Source: Fragilaria crotonensis (Eukaryota > Bacillariophyta > Fragilariophyceae > Fragilariales > Fragilariaceae). From it: a DNA stretch of 43,807 bases. The stretch spans positions 1 through 43,807 of the forward strand of contig JAKSYS010000526.1 of the NCBI GenBank assembly GCA_022925895.1, written 5' to 3'. A model generated the notes under the pieces. That model did not search any database and was not told the origin of the DNA. It saw nothing but the letters and a program-made list of their open reading frames with translations. This document shows, piece by piece, positions 30,353 through 42,093 of the stretch. The position numbers and the translations under genes are program-made. The number at the start of each line of letters is the position of its first letter. Positions within the stretch are counted from its first letter, which is position 1.

Positions 30353-33300
30353 ATGTATACTAATCCAAGTAATCCGTTCAAAGAAGATGGAGATTCCAAC
30401 CATGGCGCAACGATGAAGCAAAATGGTATTTTTGAAACGCAGTTGAGGGCTTGGATGAACGCGTTATCACCCGAGGGTCGAGCTGCTGCATTGTCGGTGA
30501 AAGATAATGCCTTTTTGTTCACTTTGATGCATTTTGCTTCGTTGTCGTCATGGTGCGGAAATTGCAGCGACGGGACCGTGGCTGGAATTGATGGTGAGTG
30601 CACAATACATATCGCGAGAGCTCGTATTCTTGTGATTTCCGGGTTTGCGCTCGATCCGCGCATACTCCAAGTACGAGTACTTGTACCAGTTAATTACTCG
30701 TGTGTTGTACTGGAGTGCGTTTTGCTTGTTTTCAGATTCGGCGCAATACGCGCGTAGTGCAGATTTGCCTCAACTTGATTTGGGGTCACGAAACCATGCA
30801 CTTACATCGTCCCCCATCTCGTTGGATACAGGTGCAACCAGTCTTGAAATTCCTAGTAATTGCAACTGGAAGGAGGAGTTCTTGATCAGTGACATTGAGA
30901 GCATCTACTACAAACACGGCGAACGTATCTCTATGGAGCCGTCAATATCGACGAATCTTCCTGCGTGTCCGCCGTCATCATTGTCACCTGTCACCAAGCC
31001 CCGCGTTACTGAATCCGAGGCCGAAGATGGCGGAAAACAACACCAGCTCAGCTCCAGGCAGTTGAGCAAGGCGACGGATGTTGTTGTCGGTGAAAACGAC
31101 GAGGAGAGAATACAGAGTCGCTCAATTGGGTCGGATGCGTTTTCAATACAAGGTGAAACTGATGTTTTGAGTTCCACTGAATTAAATGATGCTTCAGAAT
31201 TTTCTGTTGTAAGCGACAAGTTCTACAAATCAGCTGAAACGCTTTCCTGTGACGAAGACATCCTCAAAAAGTTGTTGTTGGTATTCCCTTCTGTCATTTC
31301 TGTCGCGATGGAGCATGATCTGCGTTGTCAAGTAGAGCTTCCCAAACGAGGGGACACCCTAGTCCCGATATTGACCTTGCCTCCGCTTATCGCCAAGGCC
31401 TTCAATTTTCCTATGATCCCCCTGGATGCGTGTGCTCGTAGCGATGCGGCATCGTGGGTCAATGTGCTTCGAGTTCACGCCGAGAACAATGCTTCTTCGA
31501 CGGGGGTTCTCACGGCATCGTTGTCTCGCATGTTGGTTGCGAGGATGCAAGTTGCATTGGCGGAGTCGTTCATGTCCCACAAATATGGATCTTTGATGAA
31601 TTCTTCGGATGGTGAAGAAGAACAGTCAAGCGTCGAACAATACACCACATCCAGAGAAGACGAGGAAAGTGATGAGAAGGAAGCAGATGAATGCGGGGCC
31701 GACATTCTTGCAATTCCATGTCATGTATTGTCGAATCGAGTGCCTCGCAAGGCTCGACATCAAAGTTCCAACAGGGCTGGTGATAGTTCTCGTAAAGAGG
31801 TAAGGGAAATCGTTGTGGACGAGCCTCCTTTTCCTTCCGTTTTCAAACTATCGGAGGTGGTAACCAAGGTTGCTACAGAGTCCGATCTTGAGGGGCTACG
31901 ATCAATACCCGCGGGATCCTTGCCTTTTGTTCCTTTTGAAATCGTGATGAGGTATACCGACGAGGAAATGAGGAGGATGGACGCCGCTCTTGAGAAGTTC
32001 CTTTCGTTAACAATGCCAAGAGTTACCGACGTTAGTGCTCTAGCTGAAAGGCTCGTGTGTACCCATGATCACGAGGCGACCGATGCTGCCGTCCCCTCCG
32101 TGCAAAATGAAGGTGATGCCGATTCCGCAAATTTCGAAGATTGGCAACAGTCGTTGTCCTTGCTGAAGAAGAAAAAGAAGAAGAAGAAAAAGGTACGTGC
32201 ATAGGGTGTTGCTTCTTCTCATGGAGCTTGAGTACTAAGTATTCTTTGCTCTTATCTCCAGAAGCGTAAGGTCTCGAACGCTGACTCCTCAACGCACGAC
32301 AAGGAGGCAACAGCGATCGTTGCCGTTAAACCAGTTTCTGCTTCCATTTCCCCAGCGGTGTTCATGTTGGAAGCACCAAAGGTAGTTGCGTCGCCGGAGT
32401 CGAGTACCAAAATTAACTCGTCGGTGGAGACGAACCTCGATGACAACTTGATGACACTCGGTGAAGCGCAGACTGCTACTGGAACGTCGGCTGACGTTGA
32501 CGACCTTGGTCTGTTAGCATCACCATCAGAGGATACTTCTTCCGTTAATGTTCCACAAAGTGTTGCTCCTGAGCCCGAGCGCATTGTAGTCCCAGCCAGC
32601 GAGACACTCTCGAGCAACGGTGCGGAGATTGAAATGCAGGTAGGAGCAGACGGAGATGCGGAAGATGAGGATGCGTGGGAGACCGTCGAAGCGAAAGGAA
32701 AAGGCAAAAATCGCAATAAGCCTACTGAGTCTAGAACTCGAACAAATCATGCATCGCACAATTGGCGATTCAACTCTGCGGCGTCGCGTAAGGTGAAAAC
32801 TAGCCGGACAACTGCATCAAGGAAACGCCACGCAGCACGAAAAGTTGTTAGAGAAGTTTTGACGTCGCTCATTGACTCTGTTGAGTCGGAGGTCCGACGC
32901 TCGCGAAGCGCGGCGGAAACGAAAATCTCGGAGGAGCGGAGTGGCCGAGTATCTCAGCCTCTGCACCCACTTGGCCCATCTGTCTCATCGGTGATAGGCC
33001 AACCGGCGCCGCCATCGAATCCGCTTAGCATGCGTGACGTTGTCCTTGGAAAGCAGCGCCCCGTTGCGACAAACTTGCCTCCTACGCAGTTGCCTGTCGT
33101 TGCGAAACCCGCCAGCTGTGCGCCTTGCTCCGGTGAACCCGGAGAGGCGCTCCTTGGACAGAAGAAAACTATCACCAATGTTGAGGTGAGATCTAAAGGT
33201 ACTCAAACGCTTTCAGCTGGTGCAGATCGAAGCACGGCGCCAACTCTCCCAGAGACATTGTCAGGTGCCTCAGCGAATACCCAGTCTAGCCTTGCCACTG

Positions 33301-35831
33301 ATGAAGTAGATAATTTGCCCGAAAGAGTTCAATTGACGGGTGCAGAACTGGTTACCGATGACTCAAGCTCTGCTGGTGCAGGTGGTGATGAAGTTGAATC
33401 AAATAACACGAAGGTTCTTGCCGGTACCGAGGATGGAAGCTCCCCTCCCCTCTCGACGCTGCTTGGCCCTGGCAACACCAACAGTGCGACCTCTTCGGTT
33501 GCGTCTAGCCTTGAAGCCCCACACACTTCCAAGCATCGCCACCACCACCATCACTCCTGCAACGAAAATGATGTGGGATATCATCTTCTCGATGTATGTG
33601 ACCGTCTATCTCGCGACATGAATGTGTTTATGGCCAGACGTTCCTTGGCGTTGTCGGCAAGGAGGCAAGAGCGAGGCGCTCTTTTGTCGGCACTGCAAAA
33701 CACTGTTTCAAAAATCTGGGCGAACCGTGGCCAGGTGGAAATGTATGGAAGCTGCGCGACCCAGCTCGACTTGCCGTCATCGGATTTGGATGCAGTTATC
33801 CTTGGCCTCGATGCCCCCCGCGATGTAAATTCATCCATGTCCAAGGTTTCGATGAGGAAACAGTCGCATCGAGAATCATCTATGCATCTCGATTCAAATT
33901 CGATGAACGTAGCTGGTCAAACTCGCACCCAGTATGGCCACGTGCACCCATATGGAAGGCTGTCGTCAAATGGCGAGAGAGTCTTGATTCTCGCTGCAGA
34001 GCTTGAGAGACAGGCGTGGGCGGTTCAAGTGAAGGCTATTCCAACAGCAAGTGTCCCCGTAGTGAAAATCCTGGCTGATCCATCAAAACTGCCTGGTGCG
34101 GACATTGCGGTCGGTTCCAGTGGGAATTGGATGATTCAGCAGCATCATTTGGCGGCTGAAGCGGCTGCGGCCGCCGCTGGCATCAAACCTCCTCCCTCTC
34201 CTTCCACGCACACAAGCCGCGTAGCCCCAGTCCCTCAAGGACAAACGCCGTATCCACCGTGGCGTGGCGCCGATGTCATGAATGGTCTATTCTCCATAGA
34301 CATCACGTTTGAGGGACCAGAGCACGGTGGTATCGGATCCACTAAGTATTCGGCGGCTGTAGTGCAAGACGCATGTCGGGAGACGGGACTGCCTCCTGAG
34401 GGGACTCCGTTGGTGCAAGTGCTAATGGTTTTGAAAGAGTTGCTCGCTCAGCGAAGATTAAATGAACCTTTTTCCGGTGGACTCAGCAGTTACGCCCTAC
34501 TCCTCTTGGTCAATGCAGTCGTTAAGGAGCGAGCTATTATCCGCGAAGAGATGGAACGCATTGAGCGTCACCGAAAGCTTGTAGCAGCCGAAGACACCGC
34601 AATCCTTACCCGTCATTTCGAGGAGGCCGATGACGGTGCTGCGAAGGCGAGTAATGATCGTTCAGGCAAAAGGAAGGCAAACGGAAAAGCAGCAAGCGTG
34701 CCGAAGCAAACAACTCGCGAAACTTCCCCAGGATTGTTGATCGAAAAAGATGACAGGCAAAAGGAAACTCTTTCCACAGCCCCTTCGAATGATGGATTGG
34801 CTAGATCGTCGTGGGCCGCGATTGCTAAAAAGAGCGCGAGCAGCCACCCATCTAGACAATCTCCAATGGAGTCAACGCCGAAGAAGCCTTCAGCATCGCA
34901 CGACCCAAAATCCCCACCTTCCTTTGCTGAAGCTGTCATCAGAAACAAGCAAACTTCGCTGCGACAGGAAAGCCAAGTTAAGCTTTCGACGACGACAGAA
35001 CCTAGTGCTGAGAAACAACCAGAGGCGCAGAATAACGCGACGGGGGTCAAGCAAACGAGCAACATTGAGGAGGGTCTCAAAGCAAAGAGTGATCATGTTC
35101 CCACATCGGCGAGGTCTACCACGGCCCAGGCAGCGCCCCCGCAGACCACAAACCAATTCACCCCTCAGCTTCTGTCACATAGGCAAGGAAAGCAGGGCGT
35201 GGTTCAGCACAGCAAGACCTCGTTTGCCTCCCTCGATGCGACTTTAAGCAGTGCCCCTTCTCTGTTCCCACAGGGGTCTGACGACGTGCTGGAGGTGCTT
35301 TGTTCAGGTGAAGCCAGCGCAGGAAAGCTGCTCATGCACTTCCTCTTGTACTACGGTGAACACTTTGATTCTAGAGCGCTTGCTATTGATGTGGTTGGAA
35401 ACTGCTATCCGGACCATGTTTATGGTTTTAAGCCTCCAAACGACCACACTTCTCCGTTCATCCCAAGACGCGCCGGAGGGACGATCGATCCTGTAACTGG
35501 AATGCTCACTGTCGATCCTATTGTTGTCTATGATCCATGGGAAGGTGGCCGAGGGAGCAACGTCGCTCGAAGTTGTTACGCGTGGAGCAGCATTCAATGG
35601 CATTTCGCGCAGTGCTACATGACCCTTTCGAGTGCTGTTGAGAGATGCGGGACTTCCATAACAACGCCAGGGCTAGAATCCTCGGCACCTCGACGATCGT
35701 CTTCGGAGAACATCCAACCGACTGTTGACAGCAGGACGAACTATTCCATTGTGGACAACACTAAGGCGGGGCCACCACCACCTCCCGTCGACGTCGTTTC
35801 GCCCCTCCTAGAGTTGCTCCTCTCTTTTTAA
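30353..35831 (+). CDS. Non-canonical poly(A)/poly(U) polymerase (TRF4/PAPD-like) with very long N-terminal extension
   Basis: Exons 30353-30593, 30736-32192 and 32262-35831 join in phase to give 1755 aa; introns are 142 and 69 bp. The C-terminal third is a DNA polymerase beta-type nucleotidyltransferase: the GS motif and first two aspartates in GSCATQLDLPSSDLDAVILG (G1062, D1074, D1076) and the third aspartate D1246 in LFSIDITFEG. The PAP-associated region follows (LVQVLMVLKELLAQRRLNEPFSGGL near 1290; LLYYGEHFDSRALAIDV and ARSCYAWSSIQWHF near the end). This order is that of TRF4/PAPD5/7 enzymes, which add A or U tails in nuclear RNA surveillance. The ~1000 residues before it are low-complexity and Ser/Glu/Asp-rich. 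Nine lysines end exon 2 and KRK begins exon 3, together a strong nuclear-localisation-like patch. About 170 residues separate D1076 and D1246, so the catalytic core carries an insertion. Confidence 0.88.
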
Positions 35832-36161
35832 GTTCGGTAAACGAACAATACACCTCTTTCGATATACATAGTGAGATAGACAACATAAATAAGTATTGAT
35901 GTGCATGCGAACAGACAACGTGAAGAGCGCGTTGGGTTTTAGGAGCGTGCGCATATTCTCATCTTCTGACGTCGTGTACGTTTTTCTACATGGTAATCTA
36001 CAGTAGTTGAGGTTTTGGGGTGATATTTGTACCGTTTACGACGCACGAGTAGTTGAACGAGAGACGTGCTGACAACAGCTTCGCGTTCACGAAATGTGGC
36101 AATAGAACGTAAAACAAAGAACTCTTGGCTCCCTTCATCACCCTCAGTAAACCATGAGGCC
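35832..36161. other. Short intergenic region between tandem plus-strand genes
   Basis: The frame of the next gene is open back to a GTG at 36066, but the first ATG is at 36162. No motif, repeat or RNA gene is seen. Confidence 0.5.
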
Positions 36162-38212
36162 ATGAGCTTCGATAACAATGCCTCAGAGTATGCACCGACC
36201 GTCGACGACATAAGCAGTGATTCCGACGTTACTGTTTCGCTTTCATTAGGTGATCCTATGAAACCAGCGCCTGAAGCAAGTTCTCGGTCATCTAGTCCGA
36301 GTCGGTTCAGCCATTGCTTTCGTAGAGGTAGCTCTCCACTCACGTCGATTAATAGCAATTCACTACTTTCTTTGCCATCTGACGATTCAGAAGGTGATGT
36401 GAATCCATCGGGCTGGTTTCAACGCAGAAACTCTGAAAACGACGGAGAGAATCTTGCTGTCGAAGTATCCAGTCAACCCTCATCGCACGACCGTGGGGAT
36501 GACAACTCAGCCTCGGAGCCACAGCATATTCACGAAGTAGTTGGACCAGAACCAACCAAAAGGCGATTCGCTGGTATACCGTTGTCAGGTTACTGCCCCA
36601 AAGTGCCTCCGTTGCATCGGGTTTCCGCGTTCGTCACTAGAACTGCTCCATGCTTTTGGTGTTGTTACAGAGAGTTTCAATATGGGATTACAAATCGAGT
36701 CATCCTGCATCGTTTGAATCTTCTATGCGCCTTCTTTGCCGTTGGGCAAATTGCTGCTGGAGGCTTCCTCTTGTTCTTGCTTGTCTCGAACTCATTTGGA
36801 GCCAGAGATTATGTTCCAAGTCTATGGACTCTAAACTCAAACGTTCTTTTCCTTGGCATGGTCGCTTGCATTATTCTTGTCACAACAGTCCTTGCGTTGC
36901 GCACAGTTCGCGAGGTTAATATCCGCGGTTCCATTCTCTATCTATGGGTTTTGTTGTGGTTGCTTCCGCTGCACATCTTCTTTTTGATCGGGCTCGTTGA
37001 TGTACATCAAGTCACATATGTTTGGATCAAACATTGGTGGGTTACACCAACCATGACTTGGTTCCGACGGTGGTATTGTGTTAATGGTACTTATGACACT
37101 CTCTGCCTCGTCCCTGTTGGAGGCGAACCGGGCTACAATGGCGAAGAGCAATGGTGCCTGGGTGTGTATAATGCAACAAATTGTTCCGAGATCCGCAACA
37201 ACGCTCAAAGTGCAATGATCACAGATGCCTACATCTTCTATTACTCCGTCGCAGGTAAGTTGTGCTGGAATACCATGTTGTCCCCAAAGGAATGTAATTC
37301 TAATCGCATCTAAAATTTCAGGTTGGGCGCTCTTGGCTGCCACAGTCTTGTTTTTGACCATCAATATGCTAGAGACGATTATCACCAGGTGAGTGAGCCA
37401 GAAAAATGCTTGCTTTTAATCCTGATTGTAGTTTCATTTTCCCGTAGACCTATCGTTCAACAGTCTCGCGAGGCGAATATCCCTCTCTGGATGCTATTGC
37501 CAACGGCAGGGTGCTTTGCTGCAGGATCATTCCTTTTCCTTTCTTCGTCATCCATCACAAAAATTTCGGATATACAAACAGGAGGACCATGGATAGGAAT
37601 TCTGTACATCAGTTGTGTAAGTGTTTCGCGGTTCGCAGCATGCCTTTATAGATTTTGCCAGATGCGCACTTACCAATGTCCGCCAACAAGGGCTTCTGCT
37701 TCTTCCTTTCCGCCCTCCTGGCGGGGTGCATTAGACAGTTCAGCATCCTTGATACAAACGACAAGAAAAACAAAGTTGTTGCAGTTATTGGCTTCATCGG
37801 AATCAACGTACTTGCAGCTATAACTCTTGGTATGTGTATTCTTGCTAGTTTGTCCACATCTCAGGCGCCCCTTCATTTGACTCATTCAGCCTTTGCGTCG
37901 AACATAGTAGCCATAATCACTGGAAGCATACTAGCATCCATCCGCTTTGGTTATTATCCAATAACTGACGAGGAGCGCGGTGCCGTGGCTTGCAACTTTG
38001 ACACAGCACGAACTTGTTCATACTGCGGAAATCGTATCGGCGAGCAAGAATGCCCAGAATGGACTGCAGGTGACGTCACGAGTCTGCTGCAAGCGGAGTA
38101 CAAGATGACAGCAATCCTTGCGGTCATCTTCATAACGTATGCGATCAGCGCAACTAGGTACGGCATTCTTGCCAAGAAGCACATTTCGTCGTATCAGATT
38201 GATTACGTTTAA
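36162..38212 (+). CDS. Two-module tetraspanin-like membrane protein (about 8 TM segments)
   Basis: Exons 36162-37254, 37322-37388, 37448-37616 and 37691-38212 join in phase to give 616 aa. The last acceptor is AACAAG, chosen because it alone restores a continuous helix (WIGILYISC-GFCFFLSALLAG). Residues 1-185 are cytosolic-like and Ser/Asp-rich. Module 1 has TM at 187-210, 228-247 and 257-280, a loop with four Cys and NxT/NxS sites (WYCVNGT...LCLVP...QWCLGVYNATNCSE), and TM at 366-385. Module 2 repeats the plan: TM at 401-420, 435-457 and 472-496, a further hydrophobic stretch at 510-530, a loop with C544, C552, C555 and C564, and TM at 582-600. This is the tetraspanin layout twice over, but no CCG motif is present, so 'tetraspanin-like' is topological. 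The function is unknown. Confidence 0.7.
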
Positions 38213-39513
38213 AGCGCATCGATGGTCGATATGACTAAGGCCTTCTCATCTCGAAACTGTGCTTCCTTTGCTTCTTTATCTTTGTGCAGGCCCTCCAAAT
38301 AAGTGCAGAGTTTGATCTTGTTGTCGGATAAAATCTTAATAATCTCTGGTGACTTATTTGGGTTCGCCACGAAAATTTTGAAGACATGAAAAGCATCCAA
38401 CGTTATATGCGGGCTCTTGTCACGAAGCAGCAGCATCACCAGAATTAGATTTTTCTTGCTCTCAATGTATCTCACCATAGTTTTGTAATTTGTTCTTGTT
38501 AGAAGGACAGTGGACAAAATCTGCAACGCCATCCGTCGGATGAGATAGTTTGATTCTTCGGATGAGAGTAATTTCGAGTTAAATCGTTGATCCCAAATTA
38601 CCTCGTAATCTCGTTCCAGAAACTTTGCAACTTCCTGCAACCTCTTCAATTGGACATCGTGATCAAGGTCGCTCTCAGCATTTGCTTCCACACCACCAGT
38701 AACAATCAGCTTAAGGCTCTCCATGGCATCACTGGCGCAATCAAAATTTGGCGAGTGAACATAATTGTCGAGGAAGGGAAAGACGAATCGTTCTACGTTC
38801 TCCCTTGTTGATACAAGCTTCACGTATAAGGACAAGTGTTTGATACAAGACCGGAACATTTTTCCGGAATGGATAACAACATCCAAATCTAGCGCTGCAC
38901 TTGAGCAATCATGATTCCGGACAAGGCAAGAGATAATTTCGTCGAAGCCCGTCTCCACATAGTCGCGAAAATTAGCCATGCACTCCTGATAGCTTTCGGC
39001 ATCCACACCATCCAGACCACATAACAGCAAATACGAGAAAATTGCGGATACATCTTTCCTGGTTTCGAACTGCAACTGAAATAGATTGTGCAGCAACGTC
39101 GGTATAAGTCTCGTCAGGATATCCTTGCTGCTACCTCCCCTGCCTGTCAGCATGTCTGTCATTTTCGACGCCACAGCAGGCGTTCGATTGCGCAATGACG
39201 ACTCCGCTTGGGAGGTCTGGCGCCTTTCATCGCACAACAAAAAGCGCAGCCGACAAAGACTTGAGGACAAATGTCTCGCAGCCATTTCATGGTCCAATCT
39301 TGTTTGTTCGATACACGTTAAATCTTGAGGGCCGGGCGCTGCCACTTTATGTTCGGCGTACAACTTTGTAACATTCTCGTTCACGTCATTTAGCAGAAGT
39401 TGTACTTCTTTGCAAGTATCCGTTTCACTGGGGTTTTCACTTTTCTTCCCAAAGAAAAGACCTCCCGAAAGCCATTCGAAAGGAGTTGAAGGGCCAGTTA
39501 TGTTGGAGGCCAT
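38209..39513 (-). CDS. CAB39: Mo25/CAB39-like scaffold protein
   Basis: The single exon encodes 434 aa from the ATG at 39513. The Mo25 family forms an armadillo-like helical rod that binds STRAD and activates LKB1, MST and related STE20 kinases. The C-terminal half carries the best family match: FDCASDAMESLKLIVT, LERDYEVIWDQRFNSKLL, NYLIRRMALQILSTVLL, NYKTMVRYIESKKNLILVM and especially AFHVFKIFVANPNKSPEIIKIL, near-identical to the Mo25 signature. At 434 aa it is longer than the usual ~340, owing to extra N-terminal sequence and insertions. Its stop codon (38209-38211) overlaps the stop of the tetraspanin-like gene on the other strand. Confidence 0.93.
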   Translation of the reverse strand: MASNITGPSTPFEWLSGGLFFGKKSENPSETDTCKEVQLLLNDVNENVTKLYAEHKVAAPGPQDLTCIEQTRLDHEMAARHLSSSLCRLRFLLCDERRQTSQAESSLRNRTPAVASKMTDMLTGRGGSSKDILTRLIPTLLHNLFQLQFETRKDVSAIFSYLLLCGLDGVDAESYQECMANFRDYVETGFDEIISCLVRNHDCSSAALDLDVVIHSGKMFRSCIKHLSLYVKLVSTRENVERFVFPFLDNYVHSPNFDCASDAMESLKLIVTGGVEANAESDLDHDVQLKRLQEVAKFLERDYEVIWDQRFNSKLLSSEESNYLIRRMALQILSTVLLTRTNYKTMVRYIESKKNLILVMLLLRDKSPHITLDAFHVFKIFVANPNKSPEIIKILSDNKIKLCTYLEGLHKDKEAKEAQFRDEKALVISTIDAL

Positions 39514-40441
39514 CGTTTGATCGACTGTGGAGGGAAAGGAGGCAATGATGACTGCCGTAGTTCCATTTATTGTTTAGATAGCACTCTGGAGATTGGCGTA
39601 GTACATTTACGTATGTATGTATACCGGCAGTTATTCCCGTGAATATGCCTTTGTAAAGTACTGCGAATACAACAGTATCAGGTACCAGTGAACTGCACAA
39701 TACCAGCATACATGGAGATTGCGGTACCGGTACTTACTGTAATACAGATATGATACCGGTACATACCGGCCATGCGATGTTGACGGTTGACGAGTTTCAA
39801 GTTTCAAATCATGGCAATTCAAGCAGGGCACGGTATTACGGTATGGGTAGTATGGAAAAATAATGATGAGGCTGTACGTAGTATTTTGTATTTTGCATGT
39901 CATACAAGCATTCACGATGACCAGGGAAACGCAACATTCTTCTCAGTGGATGCCTGCAGAAAATATGATCTCTGCGTGAGAGGTTGACCATCCTACTAGA
40001 CTTGACTCCACATTCCACGAATAGCAATAGACATCCCAAAATCTAGAGTCCTTGGCAGATGAAGACAGAATTGGTAACGGGGAAACGACTTGGCATTCAC
40101 GTTTGTGAGTATCCTACTGAGACTGAAACCACACCAATAAGAACACGTTGCGCCGCGTTAACGATGATAAAGCTTACAAAACAGTATTTGGTACGCGGAG
40201 TTTAGGATGGATGCGCCTGGTACATAGTACATAGTCCTATGTCGTATTGCTAATGATCTCGTAGACTGCTGCGCACGTCAGATCAAGAGTAGGAGTACCA
40301 GTACAACCAAACAATATGCATTCCTAATTGTTCACTTGATGATACACATTACTGAACAAAGCCCCCAAGTTGATACATAAATGAAATATAGAGAACAACC
40401 CATCGCACACATCACATCATGCTTCCCAGACTAGTCGGCAA
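39514..40441. other. Intergenic, GTAC-rich, upstream of Mo25
   Basis: GTAC-centred palindromes, including GGTACCGGTAC-type strings, fill 39590-39775, with more at 40185-40310. Small overlapping ORFs (39631-39915 minus, 39787-39987 plus) lack motifs. No RNA gene is recognised. Confidence 0.55.
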
Positions 40442-41222
40442 CTAAAGAATAGTGCATTCTGCACATACCATCCCCTCCTTCTTTCCGTCATTGTCGTCGA
40501 CGTACACGCTGATTTCCTTATCTTGGTGGTCATCCGTCTCCTCTACCCCCGCCTCTGGTTTGAAATGCGTGTCCGTTTCAACAATTTCTGCCGGCCTCTC
40601 CACTACCTTCTCCTCTAGAGTTGGCGAAGAAGTAATGGTGGGTGTAAGCGACGCTTCATTTGCAAAGCCAGCTTGCTTCTCCTGCTTCTTCTTTCGAAAG
40701 GAAAACGGGAGCACCTTCTTCAGAGCTCTTCCAGTAGAATTCGCAATTTCTCGAGCGCGAGATGATGGAGATGAATCGATGACGCTTTCCTCGTCATCCT
40801 CTGGGCACGATTCCGGCACTGGCTTTCCTTGTTTCTTCAATTCTCGGTTCAAAAACTTTCGAACGCGCCTTTCTGGCAGTTTCCATGCAGGATTGTCTGT
40901 CTCCAGTATCGTTTGCACCTCCTTGGTGGTTGGGGTGCCATTAGTCTGCGTTCGTTAGTCGATGAGGGCAGAAGTTTAGTGACACCAGTTGTTCATTTTT
41001 TGTGTCATTTCAGAACTCAGAACAGAAAGGGTATCCTCTTAACAGCATCTCGGAGTGCTGAATACAGTATGCTACAGTGCAGAGGAATCAATATAAAACT
41101 TGAATTCCATTTCTTCAAAAATCAGAACGACCGATAAATTAACGTACATTGCTCAAAGCAACAACCATAGCTTTCTGCATGTCATCCGAGGTAGGGAGGT
41201 AATGCACGCTTGCGCTCGACAT
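40442..41222 (-). CDS. Small basic/acidic protein ending in a CaaX prenylation box
   Basis: Exons (minus) 41222-41148 and 40945-40442 give 192 aa. The 202-bp intron (GTACGT...ACGCAG) is required because the large frame has no usable ATG, and the join yields QKAMVVALSN-TNGTPTTKEV. The N-terminal ~60 residues (KEVQTILETDNPAWKLPERRV, RKFLNRELKKQ) read as a compact helical unit; I recall similar segments in other protist proteins without a known function. A basic patch follows (LKKVLPFSFRKKKQEKQ), then an acidic region and the C-terminus CAECTIL. The last four residues, CTIL, fit a CaaX box with Leu at X, which usually directs geranylgeranylation. Together with the polybasic stretch this suggests membrane tethering (inference). 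Confidence 0.65.
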
Positions 41223-42093
41223 GATCAAGCGTCGTCAGCAGGAAGGGTGAACCTGATTGTCGTGACAAACGATGAGAACGATTCGACAACCGAGTTAGGG
41301 GCCTGGATCGGGGATCGGGGATCGTCTGGCGTCGGGTCTGTCGAATTTGAGACCAGAGCTCTACGTAAATTAATTGGTAATCAAATCATGCCGCGTATCC
41401 ACCCTTCTAAACTTGGATTGATTTTTTTTGTATAGTGACACTGCCTCAGTAGTATAAGTACTCGGAGTTCGGACTGCGGATTACATACATTGCCTGTGGA
41501 AATTATTGATAGTTTCGTGTGGAAAACGGATATCACCTGGCAAAGATACTCGTTAGGTGCTGGAGTGCGGAGCAAGATAAAGTTACTTGGGAGTGCTGTT
41601 GCGAGGACGAAAGTGAAGATGAGCAGTTCGTATATTGTGAGCTACTAATTAGTATGCTAGCTCTATGAAGTTGACGCCTCCCTTGACACCTATCGTACAA
41701 CGTTGGTCGAAGGCGTTCTTCGCAATCGTTCGTTTGGGTTGATTAGTTCAACCATTTGATGCCTGGGAAGTTTAGTTAGGTGATGTGCCGTCACCATAAC
41801 ACTCGAAAGAGGGGACAGTCTCTTCTCGCGGGAACACATGTTGGAGCCAGAAGAACGTTGACCGAAAGTCGGTAGGACGGTAGGACAGTCCTCCACAACT
41901 GTAGGTCGGTCCGGTACCAACATACCACATTTCTGGCTCGAGGCACTAAGGCACAGACACTGCCCATAGCCGTACGCTTTTGTCGACTACTGGAGTATGC
42001 GGAACGATATGCATGCATACGAGGTCTTACAACATGTACTTTTTTCGTTCTTACATATAGTTCCTGTCCCCACCCCCCAGAGTTGCTCGCTTT
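41223..42093. other. Intergenic between the CaaX gene and the LTR
   Basis: No gene is supported; the ORFs at 41100-41435, 41690-41923 and 41791-42018 overlap and lack motifs. A GGATCGGGGATCGGGGATCG direct repeat lies at about 41303-41322. A C-rich run at 42066-42078 borders the LTR candidate. Confidence 0.5.

Noticed and set aside
34613-35080. 155-codon minus ORF inside the poly(A) polymerase gene
   Set aside because: Shadow of the Ser/Lys-rich coding region in the opposite frame.
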